DNA from: an uncultured Schaedlerella sp.
GTDB lineage: Bacteria > Bacillota > Clostridia > Lachnospirales > Lachnospiraceae
Direction of reading: 5' to 3'
Assembly: GCA_934435195.1 (NCBI GenBank)
Contig: CAKSAJ010000003.1
Coordinates: 1-64,000 of the forward strand
DNA length: 64,000 nucleotides
Below the pieces are notes generated by a model. The model saw nothing but the letters and a program-made list of their open reading frames with translations. It was not told where the DNA came from and searched no databases. Shown here one piece after another: positions 17,510 to 27,375 of the stretch. Numbering within the stretch: the stretch's first letter is position 1; the number at the start of each line of letters is the position of its first letter. Made by a program: the position numbers and the translations under genes.

Positions 17510-17538
17510 ATTTTACCCGAATTACCCCAAAATGTCAA
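17510..17538 (-). promoter_or_regulatory. Sigma-A promoter of the T-box-proS transcript
   Basis: TTGACA (17538-17533), 17 bases, TAAAAT (17515-17510) on the minus strand. Confidence 0.87.
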
Positions 17539-17600
17539 GATAGGCAAAACGTATTTCGTTACTGTTCACAGTATGACCAGCAACGCATTTCCGCCTCTTG

Positions 17601-18743
17601 TCACTTCTGGATCTGCAACAATTTTTGTTTCAAATCCATCTCCAGTTTCTGCATCTCCTGCTCCGCAGCTTTTCGTTTTTCACGACCTTCCTGCTGAATA
17701 TGCATCACCTCATCTAATGTAGAGATTAAAGATTCGTTTGTCTGTTTTAATGTCTCGATATCAACGATTCCTCTCTCTGACTCTTTCACTGTATCTATCG
17801 TTGCCATCTTTAATTTTTCTGCATTTTTCTTCAACAATTCATTTGTCATATTTGTCACTTCGCGCTGTGCCGCTGCCGCCTGTGCAGAATGTTCTACGCC
17901 CAGCCCAAGCACCATCTGGCTCTTCCATAACGGAATTGTATTCACGATCGTAGACTGGATTTTTTCTACCATCAACGTATCATTTCCCTGTACCAGTCTG
18001 ATCTGCGGTGCTGTCTGCATCGAAATCTGGCGAGTCAGCTCGAGATCATGTAATTTCTTTTCAAAGCGATTACACATAGAATCTAAATCTTTCGCTGCCT
18101 GTGCATCCTCCGCAAGTCCCGTCGACTGTGCTTTCTGTAACAAATTCTGAAGTTCTCCGTTTCTAACTTCATTTAATTTTTTCTTTCCGGCTACAATGTA
18201 CATAGTTAATTCTTTATAATAAGTAAGATTCAATTCGTACATCTTGTCCAGAAGTGCAACATCTTTCATAAGCTGAACCTGATGTGATTCCAGCACTTTA
18301 CATATTTGATTTACATTCGTTTCTGCCTTGGCATACTTTGTTTTCATTGCTGTGATCTTGTTTGAGCTTTTCTTAAATATTCCCAAAAATCCTTTTTCTT
18401 CCTCTTCATCAAAAGATTTCAGTTCCTTTACTACACCGCTCAACAAATTGCCTACTTCTCCAAGATCCTTTGTCCTCACATTTTCCAGTGCACTTTCCGA
18501 AAAATCTGCCATCTTTTTTTGTGTGCCTGCTCCATACTGCAAAATCATATTAGAATTTGTAAGATCAATCTGCTCTGCAAATTTTTCCGCCATCTGTCTT
18601 TCTTCTTCTGACAAAATATTTTCTTCCGCTATAACTTCTTTTTTCTCTTCTACCACAGCCGGTTCTTGTTTCTCTTCTGCTGTTTGAAATGGATCTAATG
18701 TCAATGTAGGTGTTGTATCAAAATCTTTAAAATTATTTTCCAT
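17601..18743 (-). CDS. TelA/YaaN family toxic-anion-resistance protein
   Basis: 380 residues, mostly helical and coiled coil, with no membrane helix. The TelA family is linked to tellurite and other envelope-stress resistance, but its biochemical role is unsettled. Typical family segments include LSEEERQMAEKFAEQIDLTN near the N-terminus and the central QISMQTAPQIRLVQGND. It lies 31 bp after the xpaC-like gene, the same pair as xpaC-yaaN in Bacillus subtilis, so they are an operon. The start follows GAGGAAATGTT. Confidence 0.92.
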   Translation of the reverse strand: MENNFKDFDTTPTLTLDPFQTAEEKQEPAVVEEKKEVIAEENILSEEERQMAEKFAEQIDLTNSNMILQYGAGTQKKMADFSESALENVRTKDLGEVGNLLSGVVKELKSFDEEEEKGFLGIFKKSSNKITAMKTKYAKAETNVNQICKVLESHQVQLMKDVALLDKMYELNLTYYKELTMYIVAGKKKLNEVRNGELQNLLQKAQSTGLAEDAQAAKDLDSMCNRFEKKLHDLELTRQISMQTAPQIRLVQGNDTLMVEKIQSTIVNTIPLWKSQMVLGLGVEHSAQAAAAQREVTNMTNELLKKNAEKLKMATIDTVKESERGIVDIETLKQTNESLISTLDEVMHIQQEGREKRKAAEQEMQKLEMDLKQKLLQIQK

Positions 18744-18774
18744 AACATTTCCTCTTTTCTTTTCGCAACCATTT

Positions 18775-20052
18775 TTATTTTTTAAGTCCGTCCTCTGTCA
18801 GTCCTTCCTGTGCAAGCATCGTCTTTAACACAGAAATATCACTGGCAACATCCCACGCCGTATCCTGAAACATTGCATCCAGCAGTTTTTCAAATGCAAT
18901 ATTCAATGTATCCAGCGTTTTTTCGATTTCATCTTTTGAAGATAAAATATTATCCCCTTGAATTGGCTGTCTGTCCAGTTCTTCATATGCTTCTAAAAGC
19001 TTCACCGTTGTCGGAAGATAATAATTCATCAAACGATGTAAATCTCCTACTGTTTCCGGATTCTCCTCTACGCGGTCAAATATTTTATCGACCAGCATCT
19101 CCATTCTGGAAATCTTTGCCGAAATCTCCACTCCCGGAATTGCATCATTACATTCGTGAATTTTGCGTATATATTCTTCTCCGGCCTCCACAATCTCCTG
19201 TACTTCCGGCGTAAGTCCTTTTTCTGCCTTCTTTTTACGTTCTTCCTCCGCCGCTTTTTGCTGCCTTTCTAACGTATCCTTTTGTTCTTGTTGCTGTTCC
19301 ATCATATCCGTATATTGACTATACGCATCATGACTTGCAATAAGACATTTTTCCTGGGCATCTAAATGTCCCTGGATAAACCAGCCTCTCCGGATCATAT
19401 TCTTGATATCTTTCAAGACATATTTTTCATTTTTCCCAACATACTCTGCCAGCCTGCGTATATCGCAGTATTCTTTTCCGCCCATTGTCTGTAAATACTG
19501 TCGGAATCGTTTGATCCCGCCTATTTTTTTCGTACCTGCCACGCCGAGCAATGTCGTCGCTATCCCAAGTATCCCAAATATGATTGCTACTGCAAGTACT
19601 CCTGCCTTATCAGATACTCCCACCACCAGTGCTATAACCGCTGAAATACAGACAAGGAAATTAAATCCCGACATCATGTATCCGCATACACTCATCACAA
19701 TCGCACCAACTTTTGCTGCACTGGTACTTCTATATAACACAGGCTTTGTCGGAGTCACGAAACCTCCTGTTGAATATCTATTATTTACCTGCCCATTCTG
19801 ACTGTTCGCTCTTTTTTGCTGTGTCTTTTTTTCGTATTGAGGCATTCCATAAAAAGTTTCTCCGTAGCGTGGTCTGCGGTTCTGATTTACCCGATCACCA
19901 ACATTACGCATTGTGTCCGCAAATGCATCGGCTGCTCCATTTACCGTATTCGTTATTGTCTGGTTCAATCTACTGAAATCTCCCGAATCCACGGCATCCT
20001 GCACACTTCTTTTTATATCCTCCCCAAACCTTTCCCAATCTTGATTTTTCAT
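18775..20052 (-). CDS. XpaC-like 5-bromo-4-chloroindolyl phosphate hydrolysis family protein
   Basis: 425 residues. A polar N-terminus of ~110 residues is followed by two adjacent hydrophobic helices (from about VGAIVMSVCGYMMSG and AGVLAVAIIFGILG). A cytoplasmic helical domain follows with a Glu/Gln/Lys-rich coil (MMEQQQEQKDTLERQQKA). The family is named after an X-phos phenotype and has no proven enzyme activity. AAGGAGT precedes the ATG. First gene of the xpaC-telA operon. Confidence 0.88.
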   Translation of the reverse strand: MKNQDWERFGEDIKRSVQDAVDSGDFSRLNQTITNTVNGAADAFADTMRNVGDRVNQNRRPRYGETFYGMPQYEKKTQQKRANSQNGQVNNRYSTGGFVTPTKPVLYRSTSAAKVGAIVMSVCGYMMSGFNFLVCISAVIALVVGVSDKAGVLAVAIIFGILGIATTLLGVAGTKKIGGIKRFRQYLQTMGGKEYCDIRRLAEYVGKNEKYVLKDIKNMIRRGWFIQGHLDAQEKCLIASHDAYSQYTDMMEQQQEQKDTLERQQKAAEEERKKKAEKGLTPEVQEIVEAGEEYIRKIHECNDAIPGVEISAKISRMEMLVDKIFDRVEENPETVGDLHRLMNYYLPTTVKLLEAYEELDRQPIQGDNILSSKDEIEKTLDTLNIAFEKLLDAMFQDTAWDVASDISVLKTMLAQEGLTEDGLKK

Positions 20053-20168
20053 TTTTCCATCTACTCCTTCTCAAAAGGATTATACTCTCTCTTGACCTGA
20101 TGATTCTTTTATATGATAATCAGTTTAGACAGAATATTGCCAAAAGTCAAGAACAGGGGATAGATATT

Positions 20169-20837
20169 ATGAAGCCAGAAATTATATACGAAGATTCCGA
20201 ATTAATCGTATGTATTAAACCTGCCGGAATCGCAACACAGAGTAAACGCATCGGTTCACCGGATATGGTAAGTATCTTAAAAAATCACGTTGCTCACAGC
20301 ACAAACAATAAACAGATGCCTTACCTTGCCGTTATTCATCGTTTAGACCAACCCGTCACCGGTCTGCTTGTCTTTGCAAAAACACCTTTTGCAGCAAAAG
20401 AATTAAATCGTCAGCTTCAGTCAGAGGGATTCGGGAAATATTATCGCACCTGGCTTTCCGGTCACCTCCCGGCTGACGAAGGTGACTGCATAGATTATCT
20501 TGTAAAAGACGGACGTACAAACACCTCTTCCGTTTGTGAGCCTGACACTCCAGGAGCAAAAAAAGCAGAATTACATTATAAAGTATTACAACAAAAAGAT
20601 GCTTTTACACTTGCTGAAATCACTTTAAAAACAGGCCGGCACCATCAGATCCGCGTACAGATGTCACATCTTGGTTGTCCTATTATCGGCGACCGTAAAT
20701 ATGGAACCATGGAAGACCCTTCATCCGGTTTTCACGGATTACAATTATTTGCCTGCCGGCTTACTTTAAAACATCCTCGCACTCATAAACAATTGGAGTT
20801 TCTTTTGCCCGAAACCTATTATACTGTAAATTTTTAA
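20169..20837 (+). CDS. RluA-family pseudouridine synthase
   Basis: 222 residues. It isomerises uridine to pseudouridine in rRNA or tRNA. The catalytic Asp is in HRLDQPVTGLLVFAK. The C-terminal TGRHHQIRVQMSHLGCPIIGDRKYG is the second family signature. No S4 domain is present, so it is a short RluA/YqcB-type protein. Start at ATG 20169, after AGGGGATAG; a longer frame from 20100 has no ribosome site. The target base is not predictable. Confidence 0.92.
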   Translation: MKPEIIYEDSELIVCIKPAGIATQSKRIGSPDMVSILKNHVAHSTNNKQMPYLAVIHRLDQPVTGLLVFAKTPFAAKELNRQLQSEGFGKYYRTWLSGHLPADEGDCIDYLVKDGRTNTSSVCEPDTPGAKKAELHYKVLQQKDAFTLAEITLKTGRHHQIRVQMSHLGCPIIGDRKYGTMEDPSSGFHGLQLFACRLTLKHPRTHKQLEFLLPETYYTVNF

Positions 20838-20872
20838 TTCCACATTTCTTTCGGATTGCTCCACAAACGAAA

Positions 20873-20910
20873 ACGACATGCAACACATTCTTACTATGTG
20901 CTGCATGTCG
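20873..20910. terminator. Bidirectional terminator
   Basis: The 16-bp stem ACGACATGCAACACAT / ATGTGCTGCATGTCGT with one mismatch and a 6-base loop lies between the pseudouridine synthase (+) and spoVG (-). Confidence 0.9.
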
Positions 20911-20930
20911 TCTTTATTCGTTTGACAAAA

Positions 20931-21215
20931 TTAGATTTCTACCGCTGCCTCTGGTTCTTCTTCCAAAGCCTGTTTGTATTTTTCTAAAATTGTACTCTGA
21001 ATTCGGTCACGAGTACCTGAATTAATTGGATGTGCTATATCGCGATATTCCCCATCCATTGCTTTTTTGCTTGGCATCGCAATAAATAAACCTTTTTCTC
21101 CTTCAATTACCTTGATGTCATGTACAACAAATTCATCATCAAATGTAATGGATACAACTGCCTTTAATTTTCCCTCTTTTGCGACTTTACGAACGCGCAC
21201 ATCTGTGATCTGCAT
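20931..21215 (-). CDS. spoVG: SpoVG RNA/DNA-binding regulator
   Basis: 94 residues starting MQITDVRVRKVAKEGKLKA, with the characteristic IAHPINSGTRDRIQ in the second half. SpoVG is a small regulator affecting septation, capsule and sporulation. AAAGGAG precedes the ATG. It lies only 46 bp after glgD on the same strand, so it is probably cotranscribed with glgCD, an arrangement worth noting. Confidence 0.97.
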   Translation of the reverse strand: MQITDVRVRKVAKEGKLKAVVSITFDDEFVVHDIKVIEGEKGLFIAMPSKKAMDGEYRDIAHPINSGTRDRIQSTILEKYKQALEEEPEAAVEI

Positions 21216-21261
21216 ATTCCAGTCTCCTTTCTCGTCTGCATGATTGTATTAACACTTTTCT

Positions 21262-22380
21262 TTATAAGGCATATCTTTCATTTTTCTCAACAACTACCTT
21301 GACACCATTCTCACCAATATGTCTGGTATTTGCACGGATTGTATCTCTGCTTTCAACAATACAATTTTCAATATAGGTATTATCTCCAAGGTATACATCA
21401 TTTAATATAATTGAATTCTTGATCACACAATTATTTCCAACATAAACTTTCTTAAAAATAACCGAATTTTCAATCGTACCATTGATGATACTACCACTTC
21501 CTACAAGACTATTTTTAACTACTGCTCCAGGATTATACTTCGCCGGTGGCAGGTCACTTACCTTAGAATATATCTCCGGTAACTGTTTAAAGAAATAGTC
21601 TCTGACTTCTGGCTTTAAGAAGTCCATATTTGTCTTGTAATATGCATCCACTGTTGAAATATTGCTCCAGTAGTTGCTGATTTTATATCCATAAATCTTC
21701 TTCAGATTTTTGTAACGAATCAAAATATCATTCACAAAATCATGACGCTCTTCTTCTGCACAACGTTCGATCAAGTCGATAAGCTGTCTTCTTCTCATCA
21801 CATAAATTCCTGTAGAAACTGTCTGAGAATGAGCAATCATCGGCTTCTCTTCAAATTCTTCGATTCTTGCAGATTCATTCATCCGTACTGTACCATAACG
21901 TGTTGCATCTTCATTATCATCTAGTTCTTTGACAACCACTGTGATATCAGCTTTCTTTGCAATATGATATTCCAACACTTTGTTATAGTCCAATTTGTAT
22001 ACTGCATCTCCTGATGTAATAACAACATATGGTTCATGACATTTTTTCAGGAAATCCAGATTCTGATAAATTGCATCTGCTGTTCCACGATACCAATATC
22101 CATTATCCGATGTGATTGTCGGCGTAAACACATACAATCCACCTTGTTTTCTTCCGAAATTCCACCATTTTGATGAATTCAAATGTTCATTCAATGATCT
22201 TGCATTGTACTGTGTCAATACGGCAACTTTCTGTATTTTCGAATTTGTCATATTACTCAATGCAAAATCAATCGCACGATAACTGGTCGCGATCGGCATA
22301 GCAGCCACTGCACGTTTTTCTGTCAGCTCCTGCATCTTTCTGCTGTTTCCGCCTGCCAGAATAATTCCTACTGCTCTCAT
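21262..22380 (-). CDS. glgD: GlgD, glucose-1-phosphate adenylyltransferase regulatory subunit
   Basis: 372 residues related to GlgC but divergent. The N-terminal nucleotidyltransferase loop reads LAGGNSRKMQELT instead of LAGGQGSRLG, so pyrophosphorylase residues are altered as expected for the GlgD partner. The C-terminal left-handed beta helix has hexapeptide repeats (VYVGNNCVIKNSIILNDVYL). Forms an ADP-glucose pyrophosphorylase heterotetramer with GlgC for glycogen synthesis. The start overlaps the glgC stop by 4 bases. Confidence 0.95.
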   Translation of the reverse strand: MRAVGIILAGGNSRKMQELTEKRAVAAMPIATSYRAIDFALSNMTNSKIQKVAVLTQYNARSLNEHLNSSKWWNFGRKQGGLYVFTPTITSDNGYWYRGTADAIYQNLDFLKKCHEPYVVITSGDAVYKLDYNKVLEYHIAKKADITVVVKELDDNEDATRYGTVRMNESARIEEFEEKPMIAHSQTVSTGIYVMRRRQLIDLIERCAEEERHDFVNDILIRYKNLKKIYGYKISNYWSNISTVDAYYKTNMDFLKPEVRDYFFKQLPEIYSKVSDLPPAKYNPGAVVKNSLVGSGSIINGTIENSVIFKKVYVGNNCVIKNSIILNDVYLGDNTYIENCIVESRDTIRANTRHIGENGVKVVVEKNERYAL

Positions 22381-23651
22381 ACTCGCTCACCTGCCTTTAT
22401 TAATGTCTCTCCACTTGCAAGCACTCCATCACTGTAATCTTCTATGGATGTCACACCACTAACGGCGGTATTCTTTCCGATCTGAACATTTGACGGAATC
22501 TTTGATTTTTCTCCGATCGTGGCAAGCCCGCCACTATAAATATTTGGTTTTACTTTGTTTGGAACTTCACTTCCAACGCCAATGACTACATTATTACCGA
22601 TTTCCGTATCTTCAGCTATAATGGCTTTCTCAATCACACAATTCTCGCCAATCATAACATCTCTCATAATAATAGAGTCACGAACCACGCTGCCTTTTCC
22701 GATTGTTACTCCGGCTCCCAGCACAGAATTATGCACCTCGCCATATACCTCTGTTCCATTACTAATAATACAACGATCCACAACAGCATCATTTGAAATA
22801 TACTGTGGCGGAATGTTAGAACTATTTGTGTAAATCTTCCAGAATTCTTCGTAAAGATTAAATTCAGGAATAATATCGATCAACTCCATATTTGCTTCCC
22901 AATATGAACTTAATGTACCGACATCTTTCCAGTAGCCATTATATTCATAAGCAAAAAGCCTGTCTCCTTTTTCATGACAATATGGAATGATATGTTTACC
23001 AAAATCACAATTCGGCTGCTCTGATAATTTAATCAAAGCATCTCTTAACACTGGCCAGCTGAATATGTAAATACCCATAGATGCAAGATTGCTGCTTGGA
23101 TGCTCCGGTTTTTCTTCAAATTCTTTGATTCTTCCATCGTCATCTGTCACTACAATACCAAAACGGCTTGCCTCTTCCATCGGAACCGGCATGGCTGCAA
23201 TTGTTACATCTGCTTTATTCGCCTTGTGATAATCCAACATAACCTCATAGTCCATCTTGTATATATGATCACCTGAAAGGATCAATACATAATCCGGATT
23301 ATAAGACTCCATGTACTCTAAGTTCTGATATATCGCGTTTGCAGTACCGGTATACCACTCACTGTTTGTACTCTTTTCATACGGCGGTAAAATTGACACC
23401 CCTCCTACATTTCGATCCAAGTCCCAAGGAATACCAATACCAATATGTGTATTCAAGCGTAATGGCTGATACTGTGTCAACACACCCACTGTGTCTACAC
23501 CCGAATTAATACAGTTACTTAACGGGAAATCAATAATTCGGTACTTGCCGCCAAAAGCAACTGCTGGTTTTGCTACTTTTGCTGTAAGAACCCCCAATCG
23601 ACTGCCTTGTCCACCCGCAAGGAGCATGGCAATCATTTCCTTTTTAATCAT
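22377..23651 (-). CDS. glgC: Glucose-1-phosphate adenylyltransferase catalytic subunit
   Basis: 424 residues. It makes ADP-glucose from ATP and glucose-1-phosphate. LAGGQGSRLGVLT is the nucleotide loop, and the Asp of SGDHIYKMDY and EFEEKPEHPSS bind metal and sugar. The C-terminal hexapeptide repeats form the beta helix (VTIGKGSVVRDSIIMRD). First gene of glgC-glgD-spoVG, with a promoter at 23683-23711. Confidence 0.97.
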   Translation of the reverse strand: MIKKEMIAMLLAGGQGSRLGVLTAKVAKPAVAFGGKYRIIDFPLSNCINSGVDTVGVLTQYQPLRLNTHIGIGIPWDLDRNVGGVSILPPYEKSTNSEWYTGTANAIYQNLEYMESYNPDYVLILSGDHIYKMDYEVMLDYHKANKADVTIAAMPVPMEEASRFGIVVTDDDGRIKEFEEKPEHPSSNLASMGIYIFSWPVLRDALIKLSEQPNCDFGKHIIPYCHEKGDRLFAYEYNGYWKDVGTLSSYWEANMELIDIIPEFNLYEEFWKIYTNSSNIPPQYISNDAVVDRCIISNGTEVYGEVHNSVLGAGVTIGKGSVVRDSIIMRDVMIGENCVIEKAIIAEDTEIGNNVVIGVGSEVPNKVKPNIYSGGLATIGEKSKIPSNVQIGKNTAVSGVTSIEDYSDGVLASGETLIKAGERV

Positions 23652-23682
23652 GTAGTCACCTCATTTCTAGTTAGATGCACTT

Positions 23683-23711
23683 ATTATATCATACTTTTTA
23701 TTTCATGTGCA
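23683..23711 (-). promoter_or_regulatory. Promoter of glgC-glgD-spoVG
   Basis: TGCACA (23711-23706), 17 bases, TATAAT (23688-23683) on the minus strand. Confidence 0.65.
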
Positions 23712-23797
23712 CGTTTTTTACAAATTCATAAAGGAAATTTAACTCTTTTTATTTATTTTCACTAAAAAGAACTTCTTTAAATTTTCTCCATATATAG

Positions 23798-23835
23798 TAT
23801 AATATAGTGGATAGAGTCTTTTTATGACTCTTTTT
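23798..23835 (+). promoter_or_regulatory. murC -10 box and small hairpin
   Basis: A perfect TATAAT at 23798-23803 has only a poor -35 17 bases upstream. AGAGTC/GACTCT followed by TTTTT (23813-23835) forms a short hairpin in the leader. It could weakly attenuate the murC operon; the stem is only 6 bp, so this is tentative. Confidence 0.4.
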
Positions 23836-23865
23836 GAAAAAAATTTAAAAGAAGGTACCTAATTT

Positions 23866-25242
23866 ATGTATAAGATCGATTTTGAAAAACCAATTCACAT
23901 CCATTTCATCGGAATTGGCGGTATCAGTATGAGCGGTCTCGCAGAGATTTTACTGGAAGAAGGATTTACTGTTACTGGTTCTGATTCAAAAGAGTCTCCG
24001 CTTACCCGCCAGCTCGAAGAACATGGTGCGCACATTTTCTACGGTCAGAAGGCGGAGAATATTATCGATGGTATTCAGTGTGTTGTTTACACTGCTGCGA
24101 TCAACAAGGCCAACCCAGAATTAATGGAGGCTGTTGCCCGCAAGATTCCTATGCTGACTCGTGCGGAGTTACTTGGCCAGTTAATGAAAAACTATGATAC
24201 ATCTATCGCTGTATCCGGTACGCATGGCAAAACTACAACGACATCTATGATTTCTCACATTTTACTGGAAGGTGATGTTGACCCTACGATTTCTGTAGGC
24301 GGTATTCTCCAGGCTATCGGAGGGAATATCCGTGTAGGAAAATCCGAGACATTTATCACGGAAGCCTGTGAGTACACGAATAGTTTTCTTCATTTCTTCC
24401 CGACGATTGGAATTATTCTGAACATTGAAGAAGATCATTTGGATTTCTTCAAAGACCTGGAAGATATTCGTCATTCTTTCCATCAGTTTGCAGCACTTTT
24501 GCCGGAAGATGGAACTTTGATCATCAACCATGATATTCAGAATTATGAAGAAATTTTTGCCGGATTATCTTGCAATGTAATCACTTACGGTTCTTCCGCT
24601 AATGCAGATTATAGTTTTCAGAATGTCAGCTACAACGAAAAAGGCTGTGTTGCATTCGACCTTGTAGAGAAAGGAAATGTCACAGAGCATATCCAGCTCT
24701 CTGTAACCGGAGACCATAATGTTTCCAATGCTTTAGCTGCGATTGCAACTGCAAAGCTTCTGAACATTTCAATGCCTGTTATTGAAAAAGGACTGCTCTC
24801 GTTCTCCGGAACAGACCGTCGTTTTGAATACAAGGGCACTTTGGACGGCATTACAATTGTTGATGACTATGCACATCATCCAACAGAGATTAAAGCAACT
24901 TTAAAGGCTGCAAAGCATTATCCACACAACGAACTGTGGTGTGTATTCCAGCCTCATACTTACACACGTACAAAAGCATTTTTCAATGAATTTGCAGAGG
25001 CACTTTCTCACGCAGACCATCTGGTACTTGCTGATATTTATGCTGCACGTGAGACGGACACGCTTGGTGTTTCTTCCAAGGCTCTTGCAGAAGAAGTGAA
25101 AAAGCTTGGTACTGACGCTTACTACTTCCCAAGTTTTGCAGAGATTGAAGATTTCTTAAAAGAGCACTGCTCTGCAGGTGACCTCTTGATCACAATGGGC
25201 GCCGGAGATGTTGTAAATATCGGAGAAGATTTGTTAAAATGA
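23866..25242 (+). CDS. murC: UDP-N-acetylmuramate--L-alanine ligase
   Basis: 458 residues. It adds L-Ala to UDP-MurNAc in the cytoplasm. The N-terminal Rossmann part has FIGIGGISMSGLAEIL. The ATP loop is VSGTHGKTTTTSM. The central domain has NIEEDHLDF and the C-terminal domain YAHHPTEIKATL. First gene of a four-gene + strand operon; its stop overlaps the dnaD-like start by 4 bases. Confidence 0.98.
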   Translation: MYKIDFEKPIHIHFIGIGGISMSGLAEILLEEGFTVTGSDSKESPLTRQLEEHGAHIFYGQKAENIIDGIQCVVYTAAINKANPELMEAVARKIPMLTRAELLGQLMKNYDTSIAVSGTHGKTTTTSMISHILLEGDVDPTISVGGILQAIGGNIRVGKSETFITEACEYTNSFLHFFPTIGIILNIEEDHLDFFKDLEDIRHSFHQFAALLPEDGTLIINHDIQNYEEIFAGLSCNVITYGSSANADYSFQNVSYNEKGCVAFDLVEKGNVTEHIQLSVTGDHNVSNALAAIATAKLLNISMPVIEKGLLSFSGTDRRFEYKGTLDGITIVDDYAHHPTEIKATLKAAKHYPHNELWCVFQPHTYTRTKAFFNEFAEALSHADHLVLADIYAARETDTLGVSSKALAEEVKKLGTDAYYFPSFAEIEDFLKEHCSAGDLLITMGAGDVVNIGEDLLK

Positions 25243-26360
25243 TGAATACAATAAAATTATCCAATCATTTTCAAAGCAATGCCACTCTTGTCTCTAATTA
25301 TTTTATTGACAATTATATGGCTACCGCAAATGGTGAGTTTGTGAAAGTTTATCTTTTTTTGTTAAGGCATATGGAGGATTCTTCTATGAGCCTTACCATT
25401 TCCGGCATTGCGGATTGTTTGAATAATACGGAGAATGATATTTTGCGTGCCTTCCGCTATTGGGAAAGTAAAGGACTGCTAAAGCTCGAGTACGATTGCG
25501 AACACACGATTTCTGGAATCGAACTCGTTCTGGCAGGACAATCTCCGGCAAACAATATCAGTAAAGAAAGTATTCCTTCGATTGCACCTACATCCAAGGA
25601 AGCTTCCATCACATCTGTATATAGTGATGAGACTCCTGTGGAAGCTAAAGTACCTAAACAAGAGGCTGCAACAGCACCTAAAGATACTGTGCCGCACAAA
25701 AATAAACACGCTTCTGATTCTTCGATGGAAAAGAAAGAATTAAGATCTCTTTTATTCATTGCAGAACAATATCTTGGGAAAACTTTATCTCATACAGACG
25801 TCGAGGCAATTACATATTTCTATAAAGATTTAGGTATGTCAGCCAGGCTGATCGAGTACCTGATTGAATCTTGTGTAGAAAGCGGGCATAAAAGTATCCA
25901 TTACATCCAAAAGGTTGCTTTATCGTGGGCTGATGAAGGTATTACAAGTGTAGAACAGGCACGGCGTAATTCTGCTAATTATAATAAAAACTGCTATACT
26001 GTATTAAATGCATTCGGCATCAAAAACCGTGGACCGGCCGACTCTGAGCTTGTCTACATTAAAAAATGGACGGATGAGATGGGATTTTCTCTTGATATTG
26101 TCCAGGAGGCTTGCCGACGTACAATTTCCGCTACGCATCAGCCAAGTTTTGAATATACAGATACAATTTTAGAACGTTGGCAGCAGAACAATGTACACCA
26201 CTTAAATGACATTACTGCATTGGATACCGTGTTCCAAAAAGAAAAACAGGCGCGAAGAACCGCATCAAAATCTAAGCCGGTCACAAAAAACCTGAATAAT
26301 TTTGAGCGACGTGCTTATGATATGGATTCATTAGAAGAACAATTATTAAACAGTAATTAG
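25239..26360 (+). CDS. DnaD domain protein, primosome component
   Basis: 373 residues. The N-terminal winged-helix part (VKVYLFLLRHMEDSSMSLTISGIADCLNNTENDILRAF) is followed by a low-complexity linker (~120-165). One or two DnaD/DnaB2 C-terminal domains follow (AEQYLGKTLSHTDVEAITYFYKDLGMSARLIEYLI and a second around VLNAFGIKNRGPADSELVYIKKWTDEMGF). It should remodel DNA and help load the replicative helicase. ATGATG start overlapping murC; followed 13 bp later by the dnaI-like loader gene, its natural partner. Confidence 0.92.
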   Translation: MMNTIKLSNHFQSNATLVSNYFIDNYMATANGEFVKVYLFLLRHMEDSSMSLTISGIADCLNNTENDILRAFRYWESKGLLKLEYDCEHTISGIELVLAGQSPANNISKESIPSIAPTSKEASITSVYSDETPVEAKVPKQEAATAPKDTVPHKNKHASDSSMEKKELRSLLFIAEQYLGKTLSHTDVEAITYFYKDLGMSARLIEYLIESCVESGHKSIHYIQKVALSWADEGITSVEQARRNSANYNKNCYTVLNAFGIKNRGPADSELVYIKKWTDEMGFSLDIVQEACRRTISATHQPSFEYTDTILERWQQNNVHHLNDITALDTVFQKEKQARRTASKSKPVTKNLNNFERRAYDMDSLEEQLLNSN

Positions 26361-26373
26361 AAGGAGTAGTATC

Positions 26374-27375
26374 GTGGGACTAACGAATTCACAATACCAG
26401 ACAATCATGCGTGAATATGAGCAAAAACAGCTTAAAAGCCATGACATTCTCACGCAACATTATGAAGACGTATATAAGAAATTACCGGAATTCAAATCAC
26501 TGGATGAATCAATTTCAATTATGTCAGTCCAATATGGCAGACGACTGCTCGACGGTGATGAGGGTGCTTTAGATTCTTTAAAAGAGGAGCTTAACATCCT
26601 GCGAAGCAGCAAACAACAGTTACTTGCCTCTGCCGGTTTTCCTGCTGATTACCTTGAACCGGTATATGAATGTCCTGACTGCAAGGATACCGGTTATATT
26701 GGAAATGTAAAGTGCCGTTGCTTTAAACGTGCTATCACAAAACTGCTTTATGAACAATCTAACTTGAAGGGCATTCTGGAATCCGAGAATTTTGATACAT
26801 TTTGTCTTGATTATTATTCTGACCGACAGGTGGATCCAAAAACAGGAAAAACATCTCGTGCTATTATGGAGCACGCTTATCAGACTTGTAAAAATTTTGT
26901 TCAGAATTTTGGACATACATCCGACAATATTTTTCTTTACGGAGATGTCGGTGTCGGAAAGACTTTTCTTTCCAATTGCATCGCCAGAGATTTAATCGAT
27001 GCCGGATACTCTGTTCTCTATTATTCGGCGCCAAATCTATTCAACATTCTGGCTCAGGGAACATTTGATCATAATGATTATGAATCAAAACAAATGCAAC
27101 AATACGTTTACGATTGCGATTTGCTGATCGTAGATGATTTAGGAACAGAGCTCGCCAATGCATTTACGGCTTCTCAGTTCTTTACCTGCATTAATGAAAG
27201 ACTTTTAAACATGAAATCGACCGTTGTCTCAACGAACCTTTCACTGGATTCGTTGGCAGACCTTTACACAGAACGTTCTTTTTCACGAATCACCAGTAAC
27301 TATATCTTGCTGAGATTATTCGGCGATGATATTAGAATAATTAAAAAAATACGCGCTAATAGGGAGGGCAAATAA
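26374..27375 (+). CDS. DnaC/DnaI-like helicase loader ATPase
   Basis: 333 residues. A helical N-terminus is followed by a zinc-ribbon-like patch (CPDCKDTGYIGNVKCRC). The AAA+ core then has Walker A GDVGVGKTFL and Walker B LLIVDDLGTE. It loads the replicative helicase at origins or restarted forks. GTG start at 26374 with GGAG upstream. Its stop shares a base with the prs start, so the operon is tightly packed. Confidence 0.94.
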   Translation: MGLTNSQYQTIMREYEQKQLKSHDILTQHYEDVYKKLPEFKSLDESISIMSVQYGRRLLDGDEGALDSLKEELNILRSSKQQLLASAGFPADYLEPVYECPDCKDTGYIGNVKCRCFKRAITKLLYEQSNLKGILESENFDTFCLDYYSDRQVDPKTGKTSRAIMEHAYQTCKNFVQNFGHTSDNIFLYGDVGVGKTFLSNCIARDLIDAGYSVLYYSAPNLFNILAQGTFDHNDYESKQMQQYVYDCDLLIVDDLGTELANAFTASQFFTCINERLLNMKSTVVSTNLSLDSLADLYTERSFSRITSNYILLRLFGDDIRIIKKIRANREGK

